Source: Celerinatantimonas sp046054165 (GTDB taxonomy: Bacteria > Pseudomonadota > Gammaproteobacteria > Enterobacterales > Celerinatantimonadaceae). From it: a DNA stretch of 64,000 nucleotides. The position numbers and the translations under genes are program-made. Positions 43,109-52,291 of the stretch are shown in pieces. The stretch lies in contig NZ_JBFNXK010000001.1 of assembly GCF_046054165.1 (NCBI RefSeq), positions 62,001 through 126,000 on the forward strand, read 5' to 3'. Positions within the stretch are counted from its first letter, which is position 1. The number at the start of each line of letters is the position of its first letter. Under the pieces are notes generated by a model. It was not told the origin of the DNA. It was given only the letters and a program-made list of their open reading frames with translations, and made no database searches.

Positions 43109-43579
43109 TTACTTCAAATGAAAAGGAACAATCTGGGCAATCGTTTTGATATCACCCGCGCTGGTATGCAATATTAATTGGAGATACTCCCCTTTGGATA
43201 AAGCACGCTTCGGTGCCATAAACATCAAATGGGTGGTATTCGGTGTCAGCACTAACCGGCCATGAGCGCTCACCTGAAGCTGTTTGACCGGTTCCATTAC
43301 CTGTTGCCCCTGACGAAAATGGACCGAATGGAACATCACCTGCGAAAACGCTTCACAACTGACCGATAATATCTGCAGCGGTTTATCTAGATGATTGATA
43401 ATTGCCATCCTTGAACCCGTTGCTTTCGCCGGTGGGCGCAACATAAAAATAACTGGTGCTACCACATCGACTTGTTGCGCCGAGAGTTCAACGGCCTGAG
43501 CAGGGCTCAAGGTCAAGCAACCCCAAAAACTACCGAGTAATAAAACATACCTAATGGTTTTGCAAAAGCCGGTCGACAT
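43109..43579 (-). CDS. PCuAC-type periplasmic metallochaperone
   Basis: A 156-residue exported protein with a Sec signal ending A-Q-A. The PCuAC family pattern is visible: F-H-S-V-H-F..V-M-E-P-V, A-H-G-R-L-V-L-T-P-N-T-T-H-L-M-F-M, and L-S-K-G-E-Y-L-Q-L-I-L. These supply the His and Met ligands for Cu(I)/Cu(II). The start overlaps the end of the TlpA gene by 29 bases. In cytochrome oxidase assembly PCuAC delivers copper; here, in an operon with P19 (a copper- and iron-binding protein in Campylobacter), I infer it loads copper onto P19 or the reductase. Confidence 0.78.
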   Translation of the reverse strand: MSTGFCKTIRYVLLLGSFWGCLTLSPAQAVELSAQQVDVVAPVIFMLRPPAKATGSRMAIINHLDKPLQILSVSCEAFSQVMFHSVHFRQGQQVMEPVKQLQVSAHGRLVLTPNTTHLMFMAPKRALSKGEYLQLILHTSAGDIKTIAQIVPFHLK

Positions 43580-44042
43580 CACGGTTTAAATCCCTTGAAG
43601 CAGAAAAACCAATCTCTGTTCGTGTCACTACCCCATCCCGATTGATCCAAAAGGTGGTCGGCGTCACTTCAACGGCATAACGCTCTTGAGTAATCCCCAA
43701 TTGATCACGAACCAGTGGAAAATGGAGTTGCCACTTATTTTGAACCGCGGTTAAGTCAACCGCTCGCTTATCCATATTAACGGCAATCACATCCACTTGT
43801 TTTGATCGAGACATGGCAACCTTATTCAAAGATTTCATCATCGCGATGCACGCTCCACAATCCTCAGTCCAAAACTCCAAGATCACCGGTTTAGTGGGAT
43901 TTTTAGGGAGATCAAATTGTTGCTGAGCACTATCAAAAGTCGCTAGCGGCGGGGCCGTTTTGCCAATCTGCACTCGCTCTTGCTGACATCCCCCCAGCAC
44001 CAGTAGGGTTGCGACTATCCAAGCTGAATTAAGCCACTTCAT
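43551..44042 (-). CDS. TlpA/ResA-like thioredoxin lipoprotein
   Basis: A protein of 163 residues from ATG 44042, which overlaps the ABC ATPase end by 14 bases. Lipobox L-G-G-C with Cys19, then a thioredoxin fold with the active site F-W-T-E-D-Cys62-G-A-Cys65 and the cis-Pro loop V-E-V-T-P-T-T-F-W-I. It faces the periplasm, anchored by lipid. Campylobacter P19 loci carry two thioredoxin-like genes at the same place. Reduced by DsbD, encoded at the end of this operon, it may keep the DUF2318 cysteines or iron in reduced form (inference). Confidence 0.88.
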   Translation of the reverse strand: MKWLNSAWIVATLLVLGGCQQERVQIGKTAPPLATFDSAQQQFDLPKNPTKPVILEFWTEDCGACIAMMKSLNKVAMSRSKQVDVIAVNMDKRAVDLTAVQNKWQLHFPLVRDQLGITQERYAVEVTPTTFWINRDGVVTRTEIGFSASRDLNRDVDRLLQNH

Positions 44043-44706
44043 TGAGCACTTCCTCGCCCACATATTTGCCATGTTGCAACCGAATAATCCGGTCGGTGTA
44101 TTTCCCCAGATCCGGATTATGCGTCACCATAATGATGGTGCGATCCTGCGCATGGAGTTTCTGGAAAATTTCCAAGACAATTTGCTCATTCTTTTCATCT
44201 AAATTGCCAGTGGGTTCATCAGCAAAGATGATCGGACATTCATTGACCAAAGCACGGGCAATACAAACGCGCTGCTGTTCACCACCGGACAGCTGATTCG
44301 GCAAGTGATCGATGCGGTGTCCTAGTCCTACCTGTTCGAGTACCGCCGCTGCCGCTTCTTTATCCGTCACACTATGATAGTGCTGAGCCAGCATCACGTT
44401 TTCCAATGCGGTTAAATAAGGGATCAAATGAAACTGCTGGAACAGCAAGCCAATTTTTTCAGCGCGAAAAGCACGGCGGCCATCTTCATCCAGCCCTGCG
44501 GCATCTTGTCCATCCAGATAGACCTGTCCGGCCGTTGCCGTATCCAGACAGCTTAAAATGTTCATCAATGTGGTTTTGCCTGAACCGGACGAGCCCATGA
44601 TCGAGACAAACTCACCATATTTAATCGCAATATTAATATCATCTAGCGCTTTGACTTGATCAAAATGTTTGCAAAGCCCTATGGTTTGAATTGCGTAATC
44701 AGACAT
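44029..44706 (-). CDS. ABC transporter ATPase (MacB/LolD type) of iron system
   Basis: A 225-residue ATPase: Walker A G-S-S-G-S-G-K-T-T-L, signature L-S-G-G-E-Q-Q-R, Walker B I-I-F-A-D-E-P-T-G-N-L-D. The family pairs with FtsX-type permeases, two of which are encoded just upstream in the operon. In the P19/FetMP locus this ABC set is thought to aid iron delivery under acid or other stress, by mechanotransmission rather than by solute transport. It starts two bases after the permease stop. Confidence 0.93.
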   Translation of the reverse strand: MSDYAIQTIGLCKHFDQVKALDDINIAIKYGEFVSIMGSSGSGKTTLMNILSCLDTATAGQVYLDGQDAAGLDEDGRRAFRAEKIGLLFQQFHLIPYLTALENVMLAQHYHSVTDKEAAAAVLEQVGLGHRIDHLPNQLSGGEQQRVCIARALVNECPIIFADEPTGNLDEKNEQIVLEIFQKLHAQDRTIIMVTHNPDLGKYTDRIIRLQHGKYVGEEVLNEVA

Positions 44707-44708
44707 CG

Positions 44709-45845
44709 TTATTCCCCTTTTAAGACTTTGGCCGGATCAATACGAATGGCGCGCAGCGTTGGAATGGTTGCGGCCACGAGCGCGGCTAAAAATGACAGTA
44801 CAATCGTGATCAAGAAGACCGGAAGGCGCAGATCAATCGAGGCACTAAATACGGTTTCACCTAAAACTTGTGCCAGTAGATACCCCAGTGCCAATCCGAC
44901 CACAATCGCAGAAACCGTCATGATGATCGTCTCTTTTAAAATCTGTTCAGTAATCGCTTTATTGGATGCTCCCAACGCTTTTTGCAGTGCAAATTCACGG
45001 CGCCGTTCAGCAAACATCGCCGTTAAGGTCGTATTTACACACAGCGTCGATAAGATCAAAATCACAACGGCAACCAACCCCATCAACAGTTTAATTTTAT
45101 CCAGAACCTTCCCTTCCGAAGCCGACACTTTGCGGATCGGGCGCGCCGTTAATTTCGGAAAGTTTTGTTGCAAGGTATGGGCAAACTGCGCCACCTGATC
45201 ATGATCGTTATCAATACTGAACATCGCATAGTTGATCTTTCCCGGATGCCCCAACCAATTTTGGACGAAAGGCAGATTAACAATCAGGTAATTATCTTCA
45301 TCTTCACCCGATTCAATAATCCCTTTAATGGTAAATTGATGACGGACATTGCCATTAATCACATGGATCACCGAGCCTAATTTCAGCTCCAGCTTTTTAG
45401 CCAATTTGGTTCCGATCATCGCATTACGTTCATCAAAAGAGACACCGATCCAGTCCCCCTGGACCTGCCAATAGGGCACCAGTTTTTTAAGCTGTGAAAA
45501 ATCGACGCCCATCAGCACGACTTTTTCCAGATCAGACTGCACCATGCCGTACAAATATGGGCTGGAAGCGACTAAACTGTGTGCCGGGACCTGATTTAAC
45601 ATTTGCTGGTAGTCATGTTGATCCAGATACGCGGCTTTGCCGGGCCCGACGAAAAAGTTAGCGCCGTAGCTGCGCAGTTCATAACTCATTTTCTGGTTGA
45701 TATCAAAATACACACCAGCCATCGCCGTAATAATCGCGGCTCCCACCGTGAGTGCTAGAAACACCACAAAGACGCGGCGCAAGCGCAACTTCAAAGAGCG
45801 GATGACCAGCAAAGAATTCATTGAGGTTGTTTTATTTGCGGCCAT
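44709..45845 (-). CDS. FtsX/MacB-like ABC permease, second of iron system
   Basis: A 378-residue protein from ATG 45845, with GAGG six bases before, overlapping the first permease by 14 bases. Topology: one membrane helix at the N-terminus, a periplasmic domain of about 200 residues, then three helices and the FtsX core (F-A-L-Q-K-A-L-G-A-S-N-K near 290). It pairs with the other FtsX gene and the ATPase as a heterodimeric MacB-type complex. Homologous position to Campylobacter cj1662. Confidence 0.88.
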   Translation of the reverse strand: MAANKTTSMNSLLVIRSLKLRLRRVFVVFLALTVGAAIITAMAGVYFDINQKMSYELRSYGANFFVGPGKAAYLDQHDYQQMLNQVPAHSLVASSPYLYGMVQSDLEKVVLMGVDFSQLKKLVPYWQVQGDWIGVSFDERNAMIGTKLAKKLELKLGSVIHVINGNVRHQFTIKGIIESGEDEDNYLIVNLPFVQNWLGHPGKINYAMFSIDNDHDQVAQFAHTLQQNFPKLTARPIRKVSASEGKVLDKIKLLMGLVAVVILILSTLCVNTTLTAMFAERRREFALQKALGASNKAITEQILKETIIMTVSAIVVGLALGYLLAQVLGETVFSASIDLRLPVFLITIVLSFLAALVAATIPTLRAIRIDPAKVLKGE

Positions 45846-47121
45846 ACAACACCTCGATTGGATAGAGCGCTGCAATCCGCCGTGCGGGGAAATAAGTTCC
45901 CAGCAGTGTAATCAACACCGCAACCACCAAGACCACGGGGACGATAATCCAGTGGAAATTTACCGCCGAGTCAAATAACGCATAGCCCATCACTTTGGAT
46001 AATCCGTATCCGGCGACGCAGCCCAGTGCCCCACCTAATACGCCACAAATGGCCGATTCCAAATAAAACAACAAATATACCTGCCAATTATGTGCGCCGA
46101 GTGATTTCATCAACCCGATCTCTTTAGCTCGCTGTAAAATCGCATTGGTCATCAATGAGGCAATGCCCATTGCCGCCGAGATCAACGCGGCAAAAGTCAC
46201 CATAAACAGCAACGTTTGAATTTTACTAATGACCACGCCTTCTGATGCAGCAACTTGCCACAGAGGTCGAACCGATGCATTGTTCAATGCAGATTCCAGC
46301 TGAAAAGCAATCGAAGACACAAACGCCGTACAATACCAGCGATCATATTCATCGGAATCCAATGACTGCAGATCTTTACGTGCTTTTTTTGAGAGGTCAT
46401 TTTCCGGGACCGTTAGCGCTGAAACCCGGATCGACTGTACCCGACCTTCCAGTCCTAACAATCGTTGAGCCAGATGCAATGGCATTACAATCGCATCTTC
46501 TTCAGCGCCACCATCGGTTAAAATACCGGTTACCTGCAATCGCTGGGTTTGCCCATTGCCGGTCACGGTTAGCTCATCCCCTACCTGCCAACCACGTGCT
46601 TTCGCCAGACTGCGCCCGACCAATGCCTGCGCTGTTTCATCATCGGGCCATTTCCCCTGAACTTGCCAGTAAGAGGCAATGATCTTATTGCCGGTGTGAT
46701 AATCCGGTTCATCTGAAACTGGGATATTTTTATCAAAAAAAGTGCCGATAATATCCACATCCGAATGTTCGGTTCCAGCCACCACTTCGGCCTCACCTTG
46801 CACCGATGGCGCAAACCCGATGATGTTATTGCGCCAAAAAATATCCATAATGTTCGGCAGTTCAGTTTCGGCTAATAGATCCGCTTTATCCAAAGTATCG
46901 GTTGCACCATGCAGCATCTGTGGCAACTGAATTTGCCCTTCGGGTGTGATCTCAATATTCGCACCATAGGTCTTCATCTCGCGTGACATTTTGTCACCGA
47001 TATTGATCGAAATAGCCAGCAATGCCGAAATCAAACTGGCTGCCAGAAAGACCGTGGTTGTGGCCAGAATTTTTCGGTTTGAATCATGGCGCCATGACTG
47101 GCGTAGCATTGTCCCCAACAT
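45832..47121 (-). CDS. FtsX/MacB-like ABC permease, first of iron system
   Basis: A 429-residue four-helix permease: N-terminal helix A-T-T-T-V-F-L-A-A-S-L-I-S-A-L-L-A-I-S, a long periplasmic domain, and the FtsX core A-K-E-I-G-L-M-K-S-L-G-A-H-N-W near 330. It starts two bases after the DUF2318 gene stop. The periplasmic domain, beginning Y-G-A-N-I-E-I-T-P-E-G, probably contacts the P19 or DUF2318 partner. Half of the ABC complex with the next gene. Confidence 0.88.
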   Translation of the reverse strand: MLGTMLRQSWRHDSNRKILATTTVFLAASLISALLAISINIGDKMSREMKTYGANIEITPEGQIQLPQMLHGATDTLDKADLLAETELPNIMDIFWRNNIIGFAPSVQGEAEVVAGTEHSDVDIIGTFFDKNIPVSDEPDYHTGNKIIASYWQVQGKWPDDETAQALVGRSLAKARGWQVGDELTVTGNGQTQRLQVTGILTDGGAEEDAIVMPLHLAQRLLGLEGRVQSIRVSALTVPENDLSKKARKDLQSLDSDEYDRWYCTAFVSSIAFQLESALNNASVRPLWQVAASEGVVISKIQTLLFMVTFAALISAAMGIASLMTNAILQRAKEIGLMKSLGAHNWQVYLLFYLESAICGVLGGALGCVAGYGLSKVMGYALFDSAVNFHWIIVPVVLVVAVLITLLGTYFPARRIAALYPIEVLYGRK

Positions 47122-47123
47122 GG

Positions 47124-48518
47124 CTAACCTCCCACTTGTTCAGACGCTATATACTGCTCCGGATTATCTCGGAACTTATCGTATGAACCTTGGGTTGTGA
47201 AAAAGTAAGTTTTCCCGGCATACATATAATTAAATGGTGCTTTTAAATTACTGACGTGGTCACCATTGACCGGATCCGTTGCTGTGATCTCGACCACTTC
47301 GCTGAAGAACTGTAAACCGCTCTCCAGCATTTTTTGTGAAATCACGATCTGATTATCTTGCATCGTCCATTTTTCAATGGGAATCGGGTTACAACCACCG
47401 GCGCGACCAATCGATGGGATAAAAATATGTACGCCACAGGCTAAACAGATCACCTGCGTTCCCTGCTGAATATAACCGGCATCGCCACACAAACGGCAGG
47501 CATCGAAGACCACGCCAAATTTTTGCTGACCCGGATAGCGGTCAATAATAAAAAAGCGCACCACTTTGCCATCACTGGCGACCCATTGATAACGATGTAA
47601 TTTTCCATCCAGCAGCGGCTTTTCAATGGGAATATGCACCGCATGATCCGCCGCAAGTTCAACCGGAAGTGCGGCTGATCGAGTGGGTGGCCGAGAAGCC
47701 ACTAAATCCCAATAACTGATGGAGGCTAAAACCAGTACCAGAGTCAGAGCGTAGCCCTGAAATAAATGCAATCGACTTTGATAATGTGCATGTTGCTTAC
47801 GTTGTTCAACGCCTCTCGCCATACTTTTATAGTGCCGTTTCGCTGGAAGAATATTGCGGATCACGAAAAGAGCCGCCAACAAAATGGCAAGAATCAATAC
47901 CACGTAAGCATAGAGCCAATAAAAATTGGTCACTTTCGATACATAACTGAGTAGTTCACGATACAGCCCGATCAATTGCAGTTTCATCCCCGCCAGTAGC
48001 AACTCGCCCGAAAGAGGTAGTAACGCAATGATCAACAAGACGAATGAAAAAATTCGATTAAAACGGCGACTGCGCCAACTCGCACTCAGCGTGGTCAGAA
48101 GCTGTGCGAACAGGATCAAAACAAATCCGCCCACCAAAGCAGCCGCGTTTAAGATGAGATCCGTATTGATGACCGACGTGACACTTAGCATCCCGAGTTT
48201 GGCAACACGCGCCCACATAAAGCTGGCCAGTAACACCAGCAAGCTTTGCCCGTAAAGCAGAATTTGTGAATTGGGTTTAAAGAAGAGATTAACTAAGCCT
48301 AACAGACACAGCAATACCGCATAAATGGCACTTGCGCTGAGCACGTAAATCTGGCTATAGGGAAGCGACAGATAAAGCGTGGCTCCGGCAACGACGGCAA
48401 TAACAAATAACCAAAACTGCGCTCGATAGCGCCGAATTTTAACATCTGCCCATAACACACCCATAAATACCGCGATGAGCAGAAAATGTGAAACCACCTG
48501 CGACAGATAAAAGCTCAT
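47124..48518 (-). CDS. DUF2318 membrane protein of iron system
   Basis: A 464-residue protein with eight or more membrane helices in the first 280 residues and a C-terminal periplasmic DUF2318 domain. That domain carries C-R-L-C-G-D-A-G-Y..Q-V-I-C-L-A-C-G-V-H-I-F near 339-360 and R-A-G-G-C-N-P-I-P-I soon after. The five Cys may bind metal or cycle as dithiols. Equivalent to Campylobacter cj1660 and E. coli fetA-like genes of the FTR1-P19 locus. The thioredoxin lipoprotein is a likely redox partner. It follows P19 by 72 bases. Confidence 0.85.
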   Translation of the reverse strand: MSFYLSQVVSHFLLIAVFMGVLWADVKIRRYRAQFWLFVIAVVAGATLYLSLPYSQIYVLSASAIYAVLLCLLGLVNLFFKPNSQILLYGQSLLVLLASFMWARVAKLGMLSVTSVINTDLILNAAALVGGFVLILFAQLLTTLSASWRSRRFNRIFSFVLLIIALLPLSGELLLAGMKLQLIGLYRELLSYVSKVTNFYWLYAYVVLILAILLAALFVIRNILPAKRHYKSMARGVEQRKQHAHYQSRLHLFQGYALTLVLVLASISYWDLVASRPPTRSAALPVELAADHAVHIPIEKPLLDGKLHRYQWVASDGKVVRFFIIDRYPGQQKFGVVFDACRLCGDAGYIQQGTQVICLACGVHIFIPSIGRAGGCNPIPIEKWTMQDNQIVISQKMLESGLQFFSEVVEITATDPVNGDHVSNLKAPFNYMYAGKTYFFTTQGSYDKFRDNPEQYIASEQVGG

Positions 48519-48590
48519 GAGACTCCATAACGCAATGAATAAAGTGGCTACTTAAGATAGCCACTGGCACATTATTCTGTTGCGAATTGC

Positions 48591-49112
48591 TTATTTATTC
48601 AGACCTACATATTTAAAGTTGTAAGTCACATCAAATGGTTTAAACCAGCGGCCTACGCCTGTTTCAGGATCAGTATGACGCAACAGGCCTGCTTTGGATG
48701 GTGGATCGATATGCAGGGTCATTTTATAGTTACCGACACCTAGCATTTTAACGTTCAAACCATAGTGAGGACCATCTGAAGCCACCATCGGCATGAAAGT
48801 GCCTGATTGTGTTTTACCGGTATCCAGGTTTTCAATTTTGTAGCCAACCGTCAGATATGGGATCCATTCACCCGCACCAAAACCGTTTTTGTTCCCTTTA
48901 GTTGCATGAATATCAGCTTCTAAATGGACATCAGATTTTGATGCAGCATTCATCATGCCTTGCGGTTCCATTGTGATCGGTTCTAAATAAACAGCGGCGA
49001 GTTGCATTCCATTCATCACAACCGTTTCACCGGCTGGTGTTTCACCAGCTTGGGCTGCAGATGCTGCTAACAATGAAGCCACAGCGGCAGATACAAGTAG
49101 TTTTTTTGACAT
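48591..49112 (-). CDS. P19-type periplasmic iron-binding protein
   Basis: A 173-residue protein with a Sec signal (cleavage after A-Q-A, residue 22) and the P19/Tp34 beta-sandwich pattern. Likely metal ligands are visible: Glu44 and Met48 (L-E-P-I-T-M), His63 and His69 (V-H-L-E-A-D-I-H), and His116 (D-G-P-H-Y-G). In Campylobacter P19 is a dimer binding copper and ferrous/ferric iron and feeding the FTR1 permease. It lies 15 bases after the FTR1 gene, the conserved pair. Confidence 0.94.
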   Translation of the reverse strand: MSKKLLVSAAVASLLAASAAQAGETPAGETVVMNGMQLAAVYLEPITMEPQGMMNAASKSDVHLEADIHATKGNKNGFGAGEWIPYLTVGYKIENLDTGKTQSGTFMPMVASDGPHYGLNVKMLGVGNYKMTLHIDPPSKAGLLRHTDPETGVGRWFKPFDVTYNFKYVGLNK

Positions 49113-49127
49113 TGACTCATTCCTTCT

Positions 49128-51077
49128 TTATCGACTCGTGGAGGTAGACTCCATCTCCAAATTACTGCGACGTTTTATGACAACGAGTGCCACAATCGCA
49201 GCTAAAACCAAAATAACTTGCGGGATTAATGTTTCTATATACGGGTAAATACCTAAGAGGCTAATTTGAGGCATTCCGGTGAGCAGGGTGGGATTCACCC
49301 ACTTCGCTTCGACTAATTCCAAAATCCCTTTACCGGCAAATACAAATGCCATCAGATACATAAAGCCACCGGTAAACATGAAGAATGGCTTGAGTGGCAA
49401 CTTCACAACGCTATACCGCATGATCACAAAGATAATGAGCAATATCACAATCCCCAGCGCGAGCCCTGCAAACAGTGCGATTAAGGATGCGGTATCAGAA
49501 TTTGCTCCCAAGGCATAATAAAACAGAACGGTTTCAGCCCCTTCCCGATACACAGAAAGAAAACTGGCAAACCACAACCCGGCAATGGAACCGGATGTCA
49601 ACGAACGCGCGAGTTTACTCTGCAGATACTTTTTCCATTGGGTCGCTTCTACTTTGGAAAGGAGCCAATAACTCATGAAGAACAGCACCACCACCGCGAT
49701 CAGCATGGTCAAGCCTTCCAGAGCCTCCCGACTCGCCCCTGAATTGGTAAACAACCACTGAAATAAAACCGCAGTTGCTACACTCGCAACTAATCCGACG
49801 GCCACTGAATTTTTAACAATGTACAGCTTGTCACGATGTTCGTTTTTAATCAGATAAGCGGTAATAGCGGCCACAATCAATAGCGCTTCCAGACCTTCAC
49901 GAAGAATGATGGTTAAGCTGGCTAAGAAAATACCCCAACTCCCCTGACTTCCGTCACCGATCATCTGCGTCGCTTTGGCTAAATCAGCCGATAACAGGCT
50001 CAGCTGCTCATCCATCGTCGCCACCGGTTGCTTCGCTTTCATCAAACTCACGATACGAGTAAAGTAGCCTTCGAGCTGTGCTTTAAAGGCTGAATCTCGA
50101 GCACCAACCGCATTTTCCATTCCGGTTGATTCAAACAAGTCAAAATAGGCATCTTGAACCGCACCCATCGCCCGCTCAACATCCCCTTGCCGGTAAATTG
50201 CAATCGCAGCTGCAATAGCATCATTGATTTGTGCAGAAACCTTGTTCCAATCTTTAACCGATGTATCTGCTGAAGCGGTTTGTGGCTGTGCTTGTTTCTG
50301 CGAATCTCGAGTCGCAGGTAGGTTCGGCAGATCATCTTTAAGGTCTTGCACAATGGTGGCGACATCATAGCCAAAGGCCACCAATTGTTGATTGCTATAA
50401 GGTTGCTGAACCAACGTTTCCATAGCTTGAAAACGGCTGTTGTAATCAGCGGCTTTGGTCGATGAACGATTCAGACGAATCGCCGTTTCTAAATCTGAAT
50501 TTTTGTACCCTTGAAATTGGGCTTGCTGTAACAGTTGGTAGGCATGATCGAGTTTAGCTTTTGAATCATCCGCCTGATTTGATTCCCGATAGCTCGCCAG
50601 CGCTTGATTCAATAGTGTTTCAATTTTAACGACTTGATCGCGCCAGTAAGGCAAAATCGAATCTTTATTAATGTTTTGAGTTTCCGCAACCAGCTGATGC
50701 CCGGATTTTAAGATCTCCGGCACCGCCGCAATTTTTTGTTTCAGCCAATCGACTTGCTCAGAGACTTTCTCCTGAGATGCATTATTGGCAATCATTTTGC
50801 GGATTTCGCCAAATTTAGCTTCAAGCTGATAGCTGTACTGTTGGGAATAGTTAATTCGAATCGGACCTTCGAGACCTTCGAAGATCTCAAAATAAGCCAT
50901 CTGAACGGTGCGCTTAGCCTGATTTACATCGCCGTTTTGATAGAGTGTCAACGCTTTATCAAGACGTGAATTAATTTCATCGGCTGCTTTTTGATAATCA
51001 ATGATCGCAGCAGCGACAGAAAAACTAAACAGAAAACAACAGACCGTAAGAACAATCCGTTTCACGACACAATGCAT
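49128..51077 (-). CDS. FTR1-family iron permease with duplicated periplasmic domain
   Basis: A 649-residue protein from ATG 51077 (AAGGG upstream; an earlier TTG is also possible). Signal sequence, then a periplasmic region of about 360 residues that contains two copies of one helical domain. Residues about 27-118 and 277-370 share A-Y-F-(E/D)-(I/L)-F-E, Y-Q-N-G-D-V versus Y-R-Q-G-D-V, and Q-L-E spacing. The seven-helix FTR1 domain follows, with both iron motifs, R-E-G-L-E (393-397) and R-E-G-A-E. In yeast Ftr1 and E. coli EfeU/FetM these Glu carry iron. First gene of the Fur-boxed operon. Confidence 0.94.
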   Translation of the reverse strand: MHCVVKRIVLTVCCFLFSFSVAAAIIDYQKAADEINSRLDKALTLYQNGDVNQAKRTVQMAYFEIFEGLEGPIRINYSQQYSYQLEAKFGEIRKMIANNASQEKVSEQVDWLKQKIAAVPEILKSGHQLVAETQNINKDSILPYWRDQVVKIETLLNQALASYRESNQADDSKAKLDHAYQLLQQAQFQGYKNSDLETAIRLNRSSTKAADYNSRFQAMETLVQQPYSNQQLVAFGYDVATIVQDLKDDLPNLPATRDSQKQAQPQTASADTSVKDWNKVSAQINDAIAAAIAIYRQGDVERAMGAVQDAYFDLFESTGMENAVGARDSAFKAQLEGYFTRIVSLMKAKQPVATMDEQLSLLSADLAKATQMIGDGSQGSWGIFLASLTIILREGLEALLIVAAITAYLIKNEHRDKLYIVKNSVAVGLVASVATAVLFQWLFTNSGASREALEGLTMLIAVVVLFFMSYWLLSKVEATQWKKYLQSKLARSLTSGSIAGLWFASFLSVYREGAETVLFYYALGANSDTASLIALFAGLALGIVILLIIFVIMRYSVVKLPLKPFFMFTGGFMYLMAFVFAGKGILELVEAKWVNPTLLTGMPQISLLGIYPYIETLIPQVILVLAAIVALVVIKRRSNLEMESTSTSR

Positions 51078-51236
51078 GCCCTTATCCCTTATGACGAACA
51101 ATCGGCTTTAAAAACGTTACCCAATCTTGAGCAACTGACAGCCAACCCGTTTATTAAACACATCCAAACACCCCATTCAGAATGCCCAAATGATTATGAA
51201 GAAGAAAAACAGGAAGTAATAGATCCAGATCAATAA

Positions 51237-51257
51237 AAATGATAACGATTCTTATTT
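51237..51257 (-). promoter_or_regulatory. Fur box 1 upstream of iron operon
   Basis: AAATGATAACGATTCTTATTT matches the Fur pattern built of GATAAT/ATTATC hexamers at most positions, 160 bases ahead of the FTR1 start. Iron-loaded Fur would repress the operon. Confidence 0.7.
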
Positions 51258-51306
51258 GTTTTCTACTTTCAAAAACAACTATAGCAAATTAGCAAAAAAC
51301 TTAAAA

Positions 51307-51325
51307 TAGAAATGATTCTTATTTA
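51307..51325 (-). promoter_or_regulatory. Fur box 2 upstream of iron operon
   Basis: ATAGAAATGATTCTTATTT contains the core AATGATTCTTAT of a second Fur-like site 50 bases beyond the first. The next 220 bases to kdsB show nothing else. Confidence 0.6.
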
Positions 51326-51544
51326 TCTTAAGGAGGGGTACAGGATTTCACAAAGCAGCGGATCAAACTGGCAACGCCTAGCTCACAATGATCGGCAGCA
51401 ATGAAAGCATCATATATAAAAAACACTATTGAGCAGCGCTGATAAAATGCAGAACACCCAACATGCGTATGGAGCAACGCACGATCAGGTCATGAATTAT
51501 CCATCTGCTATAAGACATGACCCTGAAGGATAAATAGCAAGAGA

Positions 51545-52291
51545 CTAACGAAGAGAGGCTTGAATAATCGCTCGAACTTTCTCAAGGTCCGCCTGAGTAT
51601 CCACCCCTAACCCAGGTTCAATGACCGCTTTGGCTAATTTAATCGAATAGCCATGCCAAAGCACCCGCAACTGTTCTAGCTTTTCGATTTGCTCCAGTGG
51701 GGATACTTCCATATGAATATACTGATCTAAAAATCCAGCCCGATATCCATACATACCAATATGCCGCAGGTAATATTCGGCTGGCCACTCGCCTTCTCGA
51801 GAAAAAGGAATCGGTGCACGGCTAAAATACAACGCCCGACCATTTTTATCGACGACAACTTTCACTGCATTCGGATCCTGGATCTGTTCAGCATCATTGA
51901 TGGCCGTCCCTAAAGTAGCCATTGGGGAACTCGGATCATCAAGTAACAATTGCGCTACCTGATCGACTAACTGCGGCTGAATTAATGGCTCATCACCTTG
52001 AATATTAACGATAATTTCATCATCGGCGATTCCAGCATTCTTGACCACTTCCGCTAGTCGTTCCGTACCAGACTGATGATCACTGCGGGTCATGCAGACT
52101 TCCGTCCCATAAGGGGTCACTGCGTCGGCAATGCGTTGATCATCCGTCGCAACAATGACTCGGTTAGCCTGACATAAATTAGCTTGCTCAACCACTCGCT
52201 GGATCATTGGTTTCCCAACCAAATCCAGCAACGGTTTTCCGGGAAGCCGCGTTGAAGCAAAGCGGGCCGGAATAATTATGGTATAGCTCAT
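51545..52291 (-). CDS. kdsB: CMP-KDO synthetase KdsB
   Basis: A 248-residue cytidylyltransferase that activates KDO for lipopolysaccharide. Signature I-I-P-A-R-F-A-S-T-R-L-P-G-K-P-L-L-D at the start and N-I-Q-G-D-E-P-L-I near 98. Its start overlaps the ycaR stop (ATGA at 52288). Last gene of the msbA-lpxK-ycaR-kdsB operon. Confidence 0.96.
   Translation of the reverse strand: MSYTIIIPARFASTRLPGKPLLDLVGKPMIQRVVEQANLCQANRVIVATDDQRIADAVTPYGTEVCMTRSDHQSGTERLAEVVKNAGIADDEIIVNIQGDEPLIQPQLVDQVAQLLLDDPSSPMATLGTAINDAEQIQDPNAVKVVVDKNGRALYFSRAPIPFSREGEWPAEYYLRHIGMYGYRAGFLDQYIHMEVSPLEQIEKLEQLRVLWHGYSIKLAKAVIEPGLGVDTQADLEKVRAIIQASLR

Noticed and set aside
47683..47692. GTGGGTGGCC inside the DUF2318 gene
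   Set aside because: Matches ten bases of the REP-like core but lies inside coding sequence without the flanking ACTGG or CTATTT parts; probably chance.
51072..51236. 54-codon plus-strand ORF (M-H-A-L-I-P-Y...) in the leader of the iron operon
   Set aside because: It looks fairly protein-like, but has no ribosome site, runs antisense to the FTR1 start and through the leader between the Fur box and FTR1. Kept out for lack of support.
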